Assembly (NCBI GenBank): GCA_022678445.1
Contig: JALBWU010000002.1
Coordinates: 62,001 to 126,000 of the forward strand
Direction of reading: 5' to 3'
Length of the DNA stretch: 64,000 nucleotides
Source: Candidatus Aramenus sp. CH1
GTDB lineage: Archaea; Thermoproteota; Thermoprotei_A; Sulfolobales; Sulfolobaceae
Shown: in pieces, positions 35,853 to 44,600 of the stretch
Numbering within the stretch: the first letter of the stretch is position 1
How the letters are laid out: each line of letters begins with the position of its first letter
The notes under the pieces: model-generated
Seen by the model: the letters and a program-made list of their open reading frames with translations, nothing else
Told to the model about the DNA's origin: nothing
The model's database searches: none
Program-made: the position numbers and the translations under genes

Positions 35853-35908
35853 TTGACGGCGCGTTTTCCAGTTAACTTGAGGGAGACTTCAATTTTTCTT
35901 GACCTCTT

Positions 35909-36439
35909 TTACTTCACTACTGCCACAGCCCTAGCGGGGCCCCCGTCCCCTCCCTTAATCAACAGGGGGAAACAAAGGAAGTCGACGTACTTATTGAGGA
36001 GCTTGTCCAAGTTTGCCAAGTTTTCTACTATCACTCCCCTTGACAGGAGCTCCTTGTGCACTTCCATGGAGCCAACGCTCATGGAGTCCACCCCTATCAC
36101 CCTGCTCTTCACCTTCTTCGCCTGCTCCAAGCTGAGCTCCCTCCCACCAGTGTAGATCAACAACACGTCAACGTCTACGTTTATGGAGTCGAGCTCCTCT
36201 AGCCTAACCACGTAAGCCCTACCGGAGAACAGTTCCACGGGAATCTGATCCAACGTCTTTCCATCCTTAAACACATGGGCCGGGACGTCAACGTGGGTGC
36301 CAGCGTGGGAGCTCAGCGTGAGTCTGCTCACGTAGTACCCCTGGTTCTCAAGCCTCTCCACCTTTACTTCTGGATCCCCTGGGTAGACACTCATCCCTCC
36401 CTCTATTGGGACAGTGAGGTCAACTATCGTGTTTTCCAC
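35909..36439 (-). CDS. Cyclase-family (kynurenine formamidase-like) metal hydrolase
   Basis: A 176-aa member of the putative cyclase family, which includes kynurenine formamidase and isatin hydrolase. The metal-binding signature HAGTHVDVPAH (around residues 44-54) is perfect, and the N-terminal DLTVPIEGGMSVYPGDP is typical. Length is slightly below KynB (about 205 aa). The gene starts 4 nt after the stop of the Csx1-like gene, so the two form an operon, an unexplained combination. Substrate unknown; no tryptophan-catabolism genes are nearby. Confidence 0.8.
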   Translation of the reverse strand: MENTIVDLTVPIEGGMSVYPGDPEVKVERLENQGYYVSRLTLSSHAGTHVDVPAHVFKDGKTLDQIPVELFSGRAYVVRLEELDSINVDVDVLLIYTGGRELSLEQAKKVKSRVIGVDSMSVGSMEVHKELLSRGVIVENLANLDKLLNKYVDFLCFPLLIKGGDGGPARAVAVVK

Positions 36440-36443
36440 CCCT

Positions 36444-37763
36444 TTACGATTCCTCCTTATCTAAGTTCTTTATTCCGTTTATTATTTCTTCCACGCACTC
36501 CTTCCTGTACTTCAGCAGGATCTTCCTCTCCTTCACCTTAACCACGGTAGACCTCCTCTCGAACCCCGCGTGGGAGACCATCCTGACTTTGTCGAACTCG
36601 CACTCTGTCTCCTCCTCTACCTCCCTTTTCCTCAGCCAGTCCGAGACCTTCATCTCGCCCAGCTTGAGCAGGTAATCTAGGGATACCTCTGTCTCTTTCT
36701 CGAGAAGGCTAGCGAGCTCCTTTATCCTCTCCAGTTCGGCGTTTATTACGACCCTCCTGCCCTCGCCCATCAGCTCCGACACCTCAAGGATTCTGTCTAC
36801 GTCGAACTCCTCCCCCTCAGCTAGCTTCCTGTAGTTCTGGATGAAGTGGTACCCCATGTAGTAGTAGATGGAGTTCTCGTGCGCCTCTAGTCCTGCCTCC
36901 ACTAGGTATAGCTTCTCGCTCTTGTTCACCTTTATGGACTCCTTAATCTTCCTCTCCAGCTCCTCCTCTTTGACGAAGTTCTCCAGCTTTGCCTCCCTTA
37001 CCAAGTACAGGAGGGCCAGGGGTAAGCCGTACTGGATCGCCTTCCCTACCCCGTAGATGTCCGACTTGCCAGTCGCGTTTATCCCCTTCTCTCCTGCCTG
37101 CTTTACTAGCTTTATCTCTTGTGTGAAGAAGCCTGCTAGGTCCACTTTCCTCACAACCTCCCTTTTAGTGGCGTAGAGCTTCACCTCCTCGTTCTCTGCA
37201 AAGCACGGTGGGGACGCAACCTGCATCACCTCCACCTCCTTCTTCGTGGTGGACGCAAAGTCGTAAACTGCGAGCTCTGTGGCCCTAGAGGAGGCCAAGG
37301 ACTCAATGCTGGACGCTAGGGAAACGTCGAGCACGACTAGGTCTGGCACCTCCTCTATGAGCGTCTTGTAGAGGTTGAGGTAGAGGAAAAGCTCGTAGTT
37401 GCTTATGCCCTCCCTGTGGTCGTGAATTACGCCGTTAGATACGAATACCCCAGAACTGGGTAGCACGAAAGACCTCGTGTCTCCAAAAAACTCCTTTGCC
37501 TTTTCCTTGAGCTGTGCCTCAAGCGACGCGTAGTCTGGAGGTGGATCCCTAAGCGTGAAGGAGAGCGTAGACGACTGGAACACTACCTTTGACACCTCGA
37601 ACTTCTCGTCCTTCAGGAAGTCCTCCTCAGAGAGGAAGGAGGCACTCTCCTTGATGACGACGTCGAGGCTGTTTCCCCTCTCGTCCACTGGGTGGAACGG
37701 TATCTTGTTACCCGGAGGTAACTTGCTGACAACAGCTACGATTAGAGCTTTCACATTACTCAT
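36444..37763 (-). CDS. Diverged Csx1/MJ1666-family CARF-HEPN-like protein
   Basis: A 439-aa protein resembling the Csx1/MJ1666 family of CRISPR-associated, cyclic-oligoadenylate-activated ribonucleases. The N-terminal half is Rossmann-like, as in CARF domains (KALIVAVVS; LVVLDVSLASSIESLA at the position of the LDLTHGxNYM loop). The C-terminal end, VSHAGFERRSTVVKV...ILLKY, matches the family's HAGFExN region. Both functional motifs look degenerate: the HGxN of the CARF loop is replaced by ASSI, and the HEPN arginine is out of register (R394-x3-H398 instead of R-x4-6-H). No cas genes or repeats are in the window. The ATG at 37763 is chosen; a TTG at 37793 would add 10 residues. Recognition is by eye. 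Confidence 0.55.
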   Translation of the reverse strand: MSNVKALIVAVVSKLPPGNKIPFHPVDERGNSLDVVIKESASFLSEEDFLKDEKFEVSKVVFQSSTLSFTLRDPPPDYASLEAQLKEKAKEFFGDTRSFVLPSSGVFVSNGVIHDHREGISNYELFLYLNLYKTLIEEVPDLVVLDVSLASSIESLASSRATELAVYDFASTTKKEVEVMQVASPPCFAENEEVKLYATKREVVRKVDLAGFFTQEIKLVKQAGEKGINATGKSDIYGVGKAIQYGLPLALLYLVREAKLENFVKEEELERKIKESIKVNKSEKLYLVEAGLEAHENSIYYYMGYHFIQNYRKLAEGEEFDVDRILEVSELMGEGRRVVINAELERIKELASLLEKETEVSLDYLLKLGEMKVSDWLRKREVEEETECEFDKVRMVSHAGFERRSTVVKVKERKILLKYRKECVEEIINGIKNLDKEES

Positions 37764-37823
37764 TAGGACGGGTCCATAAAAAACCTCACCCAACTTTTTT
37801 AGCTACTGCGTCAATTATCAACC

Positions 37824-39884
37824 GTGAAGAGGTCTGACCTAGAGGGAGTAATTAAAGGCAAGGGCAACTTCGTGGACGACCTTCCCTTCTCTGGATATCA
37901 CGCAGCGTTCGTCAGGAGTACCTATCCTCACGCTAGGATAAGGGTAGACCCGTCAGACGCTGTGAAGCGGGGCGCGCTAGTCCTAACGGGGGAAGATGTA
38001 AGGATAATATCGAGCTCGGTTACCGAAAATGAGGGCTCTGCAACAGTGTTACCCCTCGCCCTCAAGAAGGTCAGGTTTCAAGGGGAGCCTATAGCGCTGG
38101 TCCTGGCAGACGACCCTTACAAGGCCGCGGACCTTGCTGAACTAGTGAACGTGGACTACGAACCTTTAGAGCCGGTCTCGAACGTAGAGGAGGCCCTCTC
38201 CGGGAAGTCCTTGGTTTTCGAGGAAAAGGGCTCAAACGTCGTGTACAACAGGTTGTACGAGTACGGCAGGATGCCGAGAGAGGACAGGAGTATAGAGCTT
38301 GAGCTCTACTGGAGCAGGTCAAGCGGTAACCCCATCGAGACCTACGGCGTGATAGTCTACCCTCAAGGCGACTCGCTAAAGGTGATATCCAACGTGCAAG
38401 CCCCCTATTTCCAAGGACAGCTCATCTCCAAGGTATTGGGGAAAGTGAACATGGTCCCTGTGAGGCACGGGGGAAGCTTTGGGGCCAAGTTCTCTGTAGC
38501 AGACTACATAATAGCGCTTGGATTGGCGTCGAAGAAGTTCAATGTGCCCATAAAGTGGGTAGAGACGAGGACGGAGCACTTAATGGCGTCAAAGAGCTCC
38601 GGGCCCGAGAGGAAGTTCAAGGTAACGGCATACTTTAAGTCAGACGGAACGGTCACCGGGCTTGACTTCAAGGTGTGGGAGGACGTAGGGGCGACGCTGT
38701 TCAACGGGCAAGCTTACAAGCCCGAAGGTATACTGGGGGGACCATACAAGGTGAGGAACATAAGGTACGAGGCCTCCTTAGTAGCTACAAATAAGAACCC
38801 AGCAGGAGCTTTCAGGGGAGCAGGGACACCTCCCCACACGTGGGCACTTGAGAGGGTAATGGACGCAATAGCGGACGAATTGAGGGCGGACAGATCTGAG
38901 GTCAGGGAGAAGAACTTAGTCGACTCCTTCCCCTACGAGGCGCCCTACGCAATGTACGACTCCGGCGACCCAAAGGGGCTGTTGAAGCTGGCTTTGTCGA
39001 GGCAGGACGTCTTAGAGCTGAGGAAGAGAGGGTACGGTGTAGGGATAGCTGTCTCCACCGATCCAAGTACCCCTGCGGGACAGGAGGGAGTGAAGATAGT
39101 GCTCAAGAAGGGCAAGTTGGTCGTGAAGGTAGGCTACGGACCTGAGGGGCAAGGTAACGAACACGTGGCCAGGCTACTTGTCTCAAAGTTCCTAGGCGTA
39201 CCAGTGGAAAAAGTGGACGTGGAGCTTGCCGAGAGCAATGAGGGCGTGTCCTCCTTTGGTCCTGGAGGGAGCAGGATGAGCGTGTTCCTCTCTGGCGCAA
39301 TTAAGGGGGCGACAGAGGAACTGGTAAGCAAGCTCAAGAGGGAGCTGGGAGCGGAGAAGTTTGAGGATGGTTACTTCATTACCAAGAAAGGGGAGAGGGT
39401 AAACATACTCGAGCTAGAGGGTGAGGCTACTTACGTTGTGTCGCTCCAAGGTAAAAAAGGTAGGTTCTTGGCATATCCCTTTGCTGTCGACATAGCAGTT
39501 GTGAAGGTAGACGAGACTGGTCTAATAAGGCCAGTGAAGCTAATCGTGTACATAGACCCCGGCACTCCCCTTGACGAAGAGGTGGTAAAGGAGCAGGTCA
39601 TAGGAGGGTCATACATAGGAGTTTCCTTGGCGCTGTACGAGAGGTACGTATATGAGGGAGGCCAACTACTCACTACAAGCTTGTCTGACTACAACATGAT
39701 CACTGCAGTTGAGGTACCGGAGTTTGAGGTGAACATAGTGCCTACTCCCTCGCCCTATACTCCCCTGGGCTCAAAGGGCATAGGGGAGATACCAGTGGGA
39801 GTGGCAGCGGCTGCGGTGACAAGCGCTGTCGAGGACCTCCTAAAGAGGAGGGTCAGCAGGATTCCCGTGGACGTGTCCATCTAG
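37824..39884 (+). CDS. Molybdopterin hydroxylase large subunit (xanthine/aldehyde/CO dehydrogenase family)
   Basis: A 686-aa catalytic subunit. The N-terminal aldehyde oxidase a/b hammerhead domain (GKGNFVDDLPFSGYHAAFVRS) is followed by molybdopterin-binding segments: GGSFGAKF, AFRGAG, YGPEGQGN and, near the C terminus, GSKGIGEIPVG with the catalytic Glu. The CO-dehydrogenase active-site loop VAYRCSFR is not seen, so this is not a CO dehydrogenase; an aldehyde or aromatic/heterocycle hydroxylase is more likely. It lacks the medium (FAD) and small (2Fe-2S) subunit genes next to it. It is about 80-100 aa shorter than common members. The GTG start at 37824 is divergent from the Csx1-like gene across 60 nt. 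Confidence 0.8.
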   Translation: MKRSDLEGVIKGKGNFVDDLPFSGYHAAFVRSTYPHARIRVDPSDAVKRGALVLTGEDVRIISSSVTENEGSATVLPLALKKVRFQGEPIALVLADDPYKAADLAELVNVDYEPLEPVSNVEEALSGKSLVFEEKGSNVVYNRLYEYGRMPREDRSIELELYWSRSSGNPIETYGVIVYPQGDSLKVISNVQAPYFQGQLISKVLGKVNMVPVRHGGSFGAKFSVADYIIALGLASKKFNVPIKWVETRTEHLMASKSSGPERKFKVTAYFKSDGTVTGLDFKVWEDVGATLFNGQAYKPEGILGGPYKVRNIRYEASLVATNKNPAGAFRGAGTPPHTWALERVMDAIADELRADRSEVREKNLVDSFPYEAPYAMYDSGDPKGLLKLALSRQDVLELRKRGYGVGIAVSTDPSTPAGQEGVKIVLKKGKLVVKVGYGPEGQGNEHVARLLVSKFLGVPVEKVDVELAESNEGVSSFGPGGSRMSVFLSGAIKGATEELVSKLKRELGAEKFEDGYFITKKGERVNILELEGEATYVVSLQGKKGRFLAYPFAVDIAVVKVDETGLIRPVKLIVYIDPGTPLDEEVVKEQVIGGSYIGVSLALYERYVYEGGQLLTTSLSDYNMITAVEVPEFEVNIVPTPSPYTPLGSKGIGEIPVGVAAAAVTSAVEDLLKRRVSRIPVDVSI

Positions 39885-40020
39885 TCATCGACAACTAGTG
39901 TCTCACCTATATGTCCTCTTGCCGGCTAAGCGATGCCTTGAAATGAGATGCGCTTTTTCCAAATATTTAAACATAGAACGTTGGACCGATGCTTTCTAAA
40001 CTCAAGTAAGTACAACTGGA

Positions 40021-40032
40021 TTTATTTAAATT
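40021..40032 (+). promoter_or_regulatory. TATA box of the DUF3211 gene
   Basis: TTTATTTAAATT, centred about 27 nt before the ATG at 40054. Confidence 0.5.
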
Positions 40033-40053
40033 TCTTAAAAAAGATCTATAATT

Positions 40054-40740
40054 ATGGAAGTCAGCTACGATTTTGAGGTAGAGCAGGGTCCTGATATCGT
40101 CAAAGGGTACTTGTTGGAGCCGGAAAACTTGATGAAGTACGTACCCGCGTTCAAGGGTATCGAGCGTACCGGAGAAGATGAGTGGGAGCTCAAGGTATCT
40201 TGGCTCATTACGCTAAAGCTAAAGGTAATTAGGCAGATGACTAGAGACGAGATAACTTACCTTATCAAGAAGACTGGGGGGATGATAAAGGTAGAGTCTT
40301 ACCTCAGGTTCGTAATACTACCTACAAAGGGAAGGACTGTCGTAAAACTAATTTTCTTTTACAAGGGGCCATTTGAGGGGATAGCCAAGAGGCAGACGGA
40401 GTCCTTTTACAAAAGGGGAATAGAGATCTTCAAGAGGGACATGGAGTCAGCGAGGACTCCCGAGAAAACCACAGAAAGCAAGGTGGTAGTAAGTGGGAAC
40501 AACCAGTTTCCGTCGATCCTGCAGATGAAGACCGTAGAGGTGAAGATGATATCGGCAAAGGACGTCGAGGACGTTATTGGGGAGGCCATAGCAAAAAGCC
40601 TCGATGCACACGTCCTCCTCATCCTCTCAGACGGAGAGAATGTAGTGGAACTTAAGTTCTACGGGGGCGACGTAGTGGAATCCAAGGGAGACCTAAAGTC
40701 CCTCAAGGAGCCCATAAAGGTCGTTGTGAAGACTAAGTAG
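40054..40740 (+). CDS. DUF3211-type START-fold protein with C-terminal extension
   Basis: A 228-aa soluble protein. Residues 1-130 read as a START/polyketide-cyclase helix-grip domain: EVSYDFEVEQGPDIVKGYL, LMKYVPAFKGI, long strands (YLRFVILP, TVVKLIFFYKG) and a closing long helix (QTESFYKRGIEIFKRDME). The last 70 residues form a separate small alpha/beta module (VEVKMISAKDVEDVIGEAIAKSL...VVVKTK). This layout is that of Sulfolobales DUF3211 proteins, which have no known ligand. Compare the shorter relative at 10820-11206. It stands alone with its own promoter. Confidence 0.65.
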   Translation: MEVSYDFEVEQGPDIVKGYLLEPENLMKYVPAFKGIERTGEDEWELKVSWLITLKLKVIRQMTRDEITYLIKKTGGMIKVESYLRFVILPTKGRTVVKLIFFYKGPFEGIAKRQTESFYKRGIEIFKRDMESARTPEKTTESKVVVSGNNQFPSILQMKTVEVKMISAKDVEDVIGEAIAKSLDAHVLLILSDGENVVELKFYGGDVVESKGDLKSLKEPIKVVVKTK

Positions 40741-40791
40741 TCTCCTTCTCCCTTCGATTAGATTAATTTCCTTGTAATGCTAGTAGAGGTC

Positions 40792-41739
40792 ATGAACCTG
40801 TTTGCTTTCCTACTCGTGCTATCCATTGTACCACAAGCCATTCACGTGGGTCTAGGCCCCGTCAGTATAACGTCTTACAACGACGAACTCTTTGTAGTAA
40901 ACTACAATTCTAGCACAGTGACAGTGGTACAGAACGACCAACCGGTAACAAATATAAGCGTTGGTAAAGGGCCAACGATAGCCATAGCCTCCAGCAATTA
41001 CGTCTACGTGGCCGACTTTCTCTCGTCACAAGTGTCGGTCATAGACCCAAGCACCTTTAAGGTGGTCTCCAACGTTACCGTACCCACTCCCTATGCCCTT
41101 GTCTACGTGCCACAGTACGGCGAAGTGTTCGCGACAGAGACCTTCAGCGACCAAGTTGCCGTGATAAAGGGAACTACACTCGTAAAGAACATAAGCGTAG
41201 GCGGGCAACCGACTTACTTGGCGTACGACCCAAGCGACTCGTTGGTGTATGTCTTGGTCCAGTTCCCAAGCCCGCAAGTCCTGGCGATCTCCCCGGCCAA
41301 CTATTCCGTCGTTTATTCCGTTCCCCTTGACTACTTCCCTACGACCATGGCGTATGGGGGTAGAGAGGTCTACGTGACCAGCGTGGCCTCGGGCTACCTT
41401 ATGACCATACAAGGGGACCACGTGTCTTACCAAAAGGTCGCTGAAGGCATCTTTGGAGTAGCATACTACAACGGTTACCTCTACTTGACCGACGTGGAGA
41501 ACAACTCCGTGTTAGTGTACAGGGGAGGGTCCTTCGTGTCCTCAGTACCTATGGGCAACAAACCGTCTTTTATTTACCCGTTTAACGGTAAGATCTACGT
41601 CACCATTGCTGGAGAGGACTACGTCTACTTCTTCGACGCCTATTCTCCCCCAGTAAACCTAGAGTTGCCAGCGTTTATTGTCTGGGTAATACTAGTTGTC
41701 GTTGCGGTGGCGTACGTCTCTGTGAGGAGACGTTTATGA
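40792..41739 (+). CDS. Surface-anchored YVTN-type beta-propeller protein
   Basis: A 315-aa exported protein. The start at 40792 gives a standard signal peptide (MNLFAFLLVLSIVPQA); an ATG 5 codons upstream is possible. The body is made of about six 40-residue blades with the repeated pattern VYVxDFxSxQVSVID / GGQPTYLAYDP / VYVTSVASG, as in YncE/SlaA-like YVTN propellers. Many N-x-S/T sites suggest glycosylation. A C-terminal membrane helix (about 290-310) with a basic end (RRRL) anchors it, leaving the propeller outside. Ligand unknown. Confidence 0.8.
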   Translation: MNLFAFLLVLSIVPQAIHVGLGPVSITSYNDELFVVNYNSSTVTVVQNDQPVTNISVGKGPTIAIASSNYVYVADFLSSQVSVIDPSTFKVVSNVTVPTPYALVYVPQYGEVFATETFSDQVAVIKGTTLVKNISVGGQPTYLAYDPSDSLVYVLVQFPSPQVLAISPANYSVVYSVPLDYFPTTMAYGGREVYVTSVASGYLMTIQGDHVSYQKVAEGIFGVAYYNGYLYLTDVENNSVLVYRGGSFVSSVPMGNKPSFIYPFNGKIYVTIAGEDYVYFFDAYSPPVNLELPAFIVWVILVVVAVAYVSVRRRL

Positions 41740-41790
41740 CTAATTTTTTAGGTTGGTTATTTAAATAACCCCATTTGTCAAATATTACCA

Positions 41791-42324
41791 ATGTCCTCCA
41801 TTTTCGACAGTTTGAACTCTTGGAACGTAAAGCCGTTTAGGCGTATGGGGGTAACTATTGACGAGGAAATATACTTCGCAAGGTCGTTGCTGAAGGACGT
41901 GGAGTCCTCTAGGCTCGTCTTAGAGATAGGAGGAGGCAACTGTCTAGTGTCCGAGATCATCAGGAGGAGCGGTAAGGCAAGGGAAGTCGTGAGCGTAGAC
42001 ACTTGGAACGAGGAGATAACCATTAACGACGTGAAGTCCTACATTAAAGGAGTGGAGCTAGTTAGGAACCTCTTCCCTTTGCCGTTTAGGGACGAGTCGT
42101 TGGACATGGTCTACTCAGTCCTCTACTTCTACAACGTTAAGAGGGAGAACAGGAGGGAGCTCGCTAGGGAAGTGTACAGGGTATTGAAGAAGGGAGGTAA
42201 GTTTATCTTAGTCGAGCCCGAAATAGTTAGGAACATGAGGAAGGACTTCATCTCGGCAGGGTTTAAGGAGGAGTCCTATCGCTCTGAGCAGGCGGTCTTC
42301 TTCTCTAAGATGGTAAAGGGATAA
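41791..42324 (+). CDS. Class I SAM-dependent methyltransferase
   Basis: A 177-aa Rossmann-fold methyltransferase. Motif I is LVLEIGGGNCLVSEI (SAM binding), motif II VVSVDTWNEE, motif IV NLFPLPFRDESLDMVYSVLY and motif V/VI VYRVLKKGGKFILVEP, as in UbiE/Methyltransf_11 proteins. Substrate unknown. The start ATG has a TATTTAAATAA box 26 nt upstream (41759-41769). Monocistronic. Confidence 0.85.
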   Translation: MSSIFDSLNSWNVKPFRRMGVTIDEEIYFARSLLKDVESSRLVLEIGGGNCLVSEIIRRSGKAREVVSVDTWNEEITINDVKSYIKGVELVRNLFPLPFRDESLDMVYSVLYFYNVKRENRRELAREVYRVLKKGGKFILVEPEIVRNMRKDFISAGFKEESYRSEQAVFFSKMVKG

Positions 42325-42428
42325 GGATGCCGAAAAAGCCCAAAGGTCAGCGGGAGCGCTCTTTCTTTGCAACGTAACTTCGTAGAGAACCTACCTCAAC
42401 GACTAAAAACGCGGGCAGCCTTTATGCT

Positions 42429-43256
42429 TCACTTTACTGCCCTCCTTCCTCCCAGCTGACTGAGCAGTACTCCAGCTAACGCTAGCCCTGAGCCTAGAAC
42501 CTCCATGGGGGTGGGAACGTTGTCAAGTATCGCAAACGAGAACAAGTAGGCTGCCACGGGGACCATAATGACAAGCGTTGACGAGTTCAAGGGACCAAGG
42601 CTCTTCACAGCCGTGAACCAGAAGATGAACCCTAGCGCTTGAGCGAGTAACGCAACTAGAAGGGCGTAGGGCAACCCACTCAAGGAGAACGAATAGGACG
42701 CAGGGAGGAATGGGACGACAAAAACCGTGGAGAAAAGCGAGCTGAACGCGTTGAGCTTGATCACGTCGATCCTCATTAGGTTCCTCCGAAAGTATATGGT
42801 ACCTATCGCCCAAATAATAGCCCCCACTACTGCTACCAGAGAGCCTATGCTAAAGCTCGTGCTGTCCACTGAGATGAAGATCCCCGCAAAAGCTATGACC
42901 GTCCCCACGATTTGCAGCAAGCTCAACCTCTCGTGCATCAGCCTCAAGAGCACTATGACGAAAATTGGTTGAGTGTATATCAGCACAGAGGCTAGTGCTG
43001 GGTTGGTGGAGAAGTTTATGGCTATGTTGAGAAGGATCACGAAGAGGCCCATGTTCAATATCGCGTTAATCGCCTCCTTAACCCCTACTACCATGCCCCT
43101 GGCGTAAGCTAGCAACACCACTCCTCCGACTAAGAACCTTATGAAAGTAAGGACAAAAGGCGACATAAAGTAGAGGGCTAACTTCGAGAGGGGAAACGAA
43201 AGCCCCCAGACGACGACCACTCCTAGGATAGATAGGTATCCTTTTAGGGAGCTCAC
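42429..43256 (-). CDS. EamA/DMT-family transporter
   Basis: A 275-aa membrane protein with ten predicted helices in two EamA halves ([15 protein letters not shown]...; ...[15 protein letters not shown] and the second repeat ending in [12 protein letters not shown]). It belongs to the drug/metabolite transporter superfamily, exporters of amino acids and small metabolites. GTG start with a minus-strand ATTTAAATATAT box about 24-28 nt upstream. Monocistronic. Confidence 0.88.
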   Translation of the reverse strand: MSSLKGYLSILGVVVVWGLSFPLSKLALYFMSPFVLTFIRFLVGGVVLLAYARGMVVGVKEAINAILNMGLFVILLNIAINFSTNPALASVLIYTQPIFVIVLLRLMHERLSLLQIVGTVIAFAGIFISVDSTSFSIGSLVAVVGAIIWAIGTIYFRRNLMRIDVIKLNAFSSLFSTVFVVPFLPASYSFSLSGLPYALLVALLAQALGFIFWFTAVKSLGPLNSSTLVIMVPVAAYLFSFAILDNVPTPMEVLGSGLALAGVLLSQLGGRRAVK

Positions 43257-43436
43257 AGTTTACTTAGGGAAGTAAATATATTTAAATCTATTCTAGACCG
43301 AAAGGAATAATAAATGTCATTTGAAAGCAAATGATTCCCTTGCCATAACTGTACATTCGATAGCGTTATACACTAAAAAGATTTCACCTAAAAGCTTTAA
43401 CTAAATGGCGTAAGAATGAAAAAATTTAAAAAGAAA

Positions 43437-43446
43437 CATTTAAGAG
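43437..43446 (+). promoter_or_regulatory. TATA box of the 33-aa ORF operon
   Basis: CATTTAAGAG, centred 26 nt upstream of the ATG at 43468. This places the transcription start at the first codon of the tiny ORF and not at the larger gene after it. Confidence 0.55.
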
Positions 43447-43467
43447 TACAGTCTACGATTTAATATT

Positions 43468-43569
43468 ATGCAAAAAGCCCTACTGAAGGAAAAGGAGAAG
43501 AAAGAGGAAAGGGTAGAAGAAGAGAGGACGGTGGACCTAACCTCAATAAGGCCTAGGGGTCTAGATTGA
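43468..43569 (+). CDS. 33-aa highly charged micro-ORF
   Basis: ATG at 43468 to TGA at 43567-43569. The peptide starts MQKALLKEKEKKEERVEEE and ends RPRGLD; 16 of 33 residues are Lys, Arg or Glu, so it would be a short charged helix. It is directly followed by the ATG of the 325-aa gene with no gap, and the only good TATA box sits 26 nt before its own start codon. It is therefore either a real micro-protein subunit or a leader peptide controlling the downstream gene. No family recognised. Confidence 0.55.
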   Translation: MQKALLKEKEKKEERVEEERTVDLTSIRPRGLD

Positions 43570-44547
43570 ATGGAGTATAAAGAGGGCGACTTTCTAAGCG
43601 TCCAGCACTACGTGAGGTACTTAATAGCCGAGAAACTTAAGACCAACGTTAGGAAGATAGACGAATACGTATACTACGAGGTAGGGGAACTCGACGAGTT
43701 CTTCCCAGTGAACTTCGTGTTAGGAAAGGACTCATCGACCGGGAAACTGTTCGTGATGCCTGTGAGGAGAAGGTGTCACATCCCCGATGGTTTCCCAGAG
43801 GAGGCTAAGGCCAGGCTGAGGAGGTGTATGGGCTTTGACTACCACGCCTACGAGGACTTCAAGTTCACCAGAGGAATAGGCATAAGACTACAGGGAGACC
43901 TAGTAATGGAAGTAAGGGAGGTATTTGAAGACGAAAGGGAAGTCCTTTCTTTCCTGTCCCCTTCAAATTTTCCAGACCTCTTTAACTCTTACGTGAGGGA
44001 GAGGCTAAAGGACAACAAGGAAGTCGCAGAGGTGGAGAGGCTTGGCTCCCTCTACGTGGAGCTCATGGACTACGTTTTAAGGTCGACCTTGCCAAAGGAG
44101 AAGGAGAGGGCAGTAATGAGGTTGTTAAGAAAGGTTGAGAAGGAGCTCACTTCCCGCTTCGACTTCGAGGTAGTGAACGTCTACGAGAGGAAAAGGAGCG
44201 TTTTCCACAGGAGTGAGAAGTGCATAAGGTTCATAGACGTCCAGGGGGCGCTTGAGAACTTTAGGCGGAGGAAGGTGACAAGGGAGGACTTCGTGGACTA
44301 TGTTAAGTCGAGGACGCAGGGTCTTGCGATCAAGCTAGGACACTACACGACCCCACACTTAATAAGGCTGAAGGGAGTACTAGTTAACGCTGAGGTGAAC
44401 TTAGCTGGAGTCATCATGTTTGGCCCTCAAGCAGTTTACTTGAGCCACCCCGAGCATGGAGAAGAGGCGTATTACGTGCCAAAGCCCAGTTACGTCCTCT
44501 TTAGGCTAATGGGCATGGAGCCGGAGCTAGAGGCGTTTCTCTGGTGA
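43570..44547 (+). CDS. Unknown 325-aa protein
   Basis: I do not recognise this protein. It is soluble and rich in charged helices. Notable pieces are a cluster of basic residues with cysteines (VRRRCHIP...RLRRCMGFDYHAYEDF), a long central helix region (KERAVMRLLRKVEKELTSRFD), and FHRSEKCIRFIDVQGALENFRRR. The C-terminal third is strand-rich (LIRLKGVLVNAEVNLAGVIMFGPQAVYL). Three cysteines and several His/Cys pairs could bind metal. The Arg-rich surface suggests nucleic-acid binding, which is only a guess. It is coupled to the micro-ORF at 43468-43569. Confidence 0.65.
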   Translation: MEYKEGDFLSVQHYVRYLIAEKLKTNVRKIDEYVYYEVGELDEFFPVNFVLGKDSSTGKLFVMPVRRRCHIPDGFPEEAKARLRRCMGFDYHAYEDFKFTRGIGIRLQGDLVMEVREVFEDEREVLSFLSPSNFPDLFNSYVRERLKDNKEVAEVERLGSLYVELMDYVLRSTLPKEKERAVMRLLRKVEKELTSRFDFEVVNVYERKRSVFHRSEKCIRFIDVQGALENFRRRKVTREDFVDYVKSRTQGLAIKLGHYTTPHLIRLKGVLVNAEVNLAGVIMFGPQAVYLSHPEHGEEAYYVPKPSYVLFRLMGMEPELEAFLW

Positions 44548-44600
44548 GGTGCTTCTGATTTTTCGAATTAGTTTATTTTCCCGTTTTTCCCATTGGTCGT

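Noticed and set aside
36444-37763. Evidence for a CRISPR-Cas locus around the Csx1-like gene
   Set aside because: No repeat-spacer array, no cas1, cas10 or Cascade-type genes are visible in the window.
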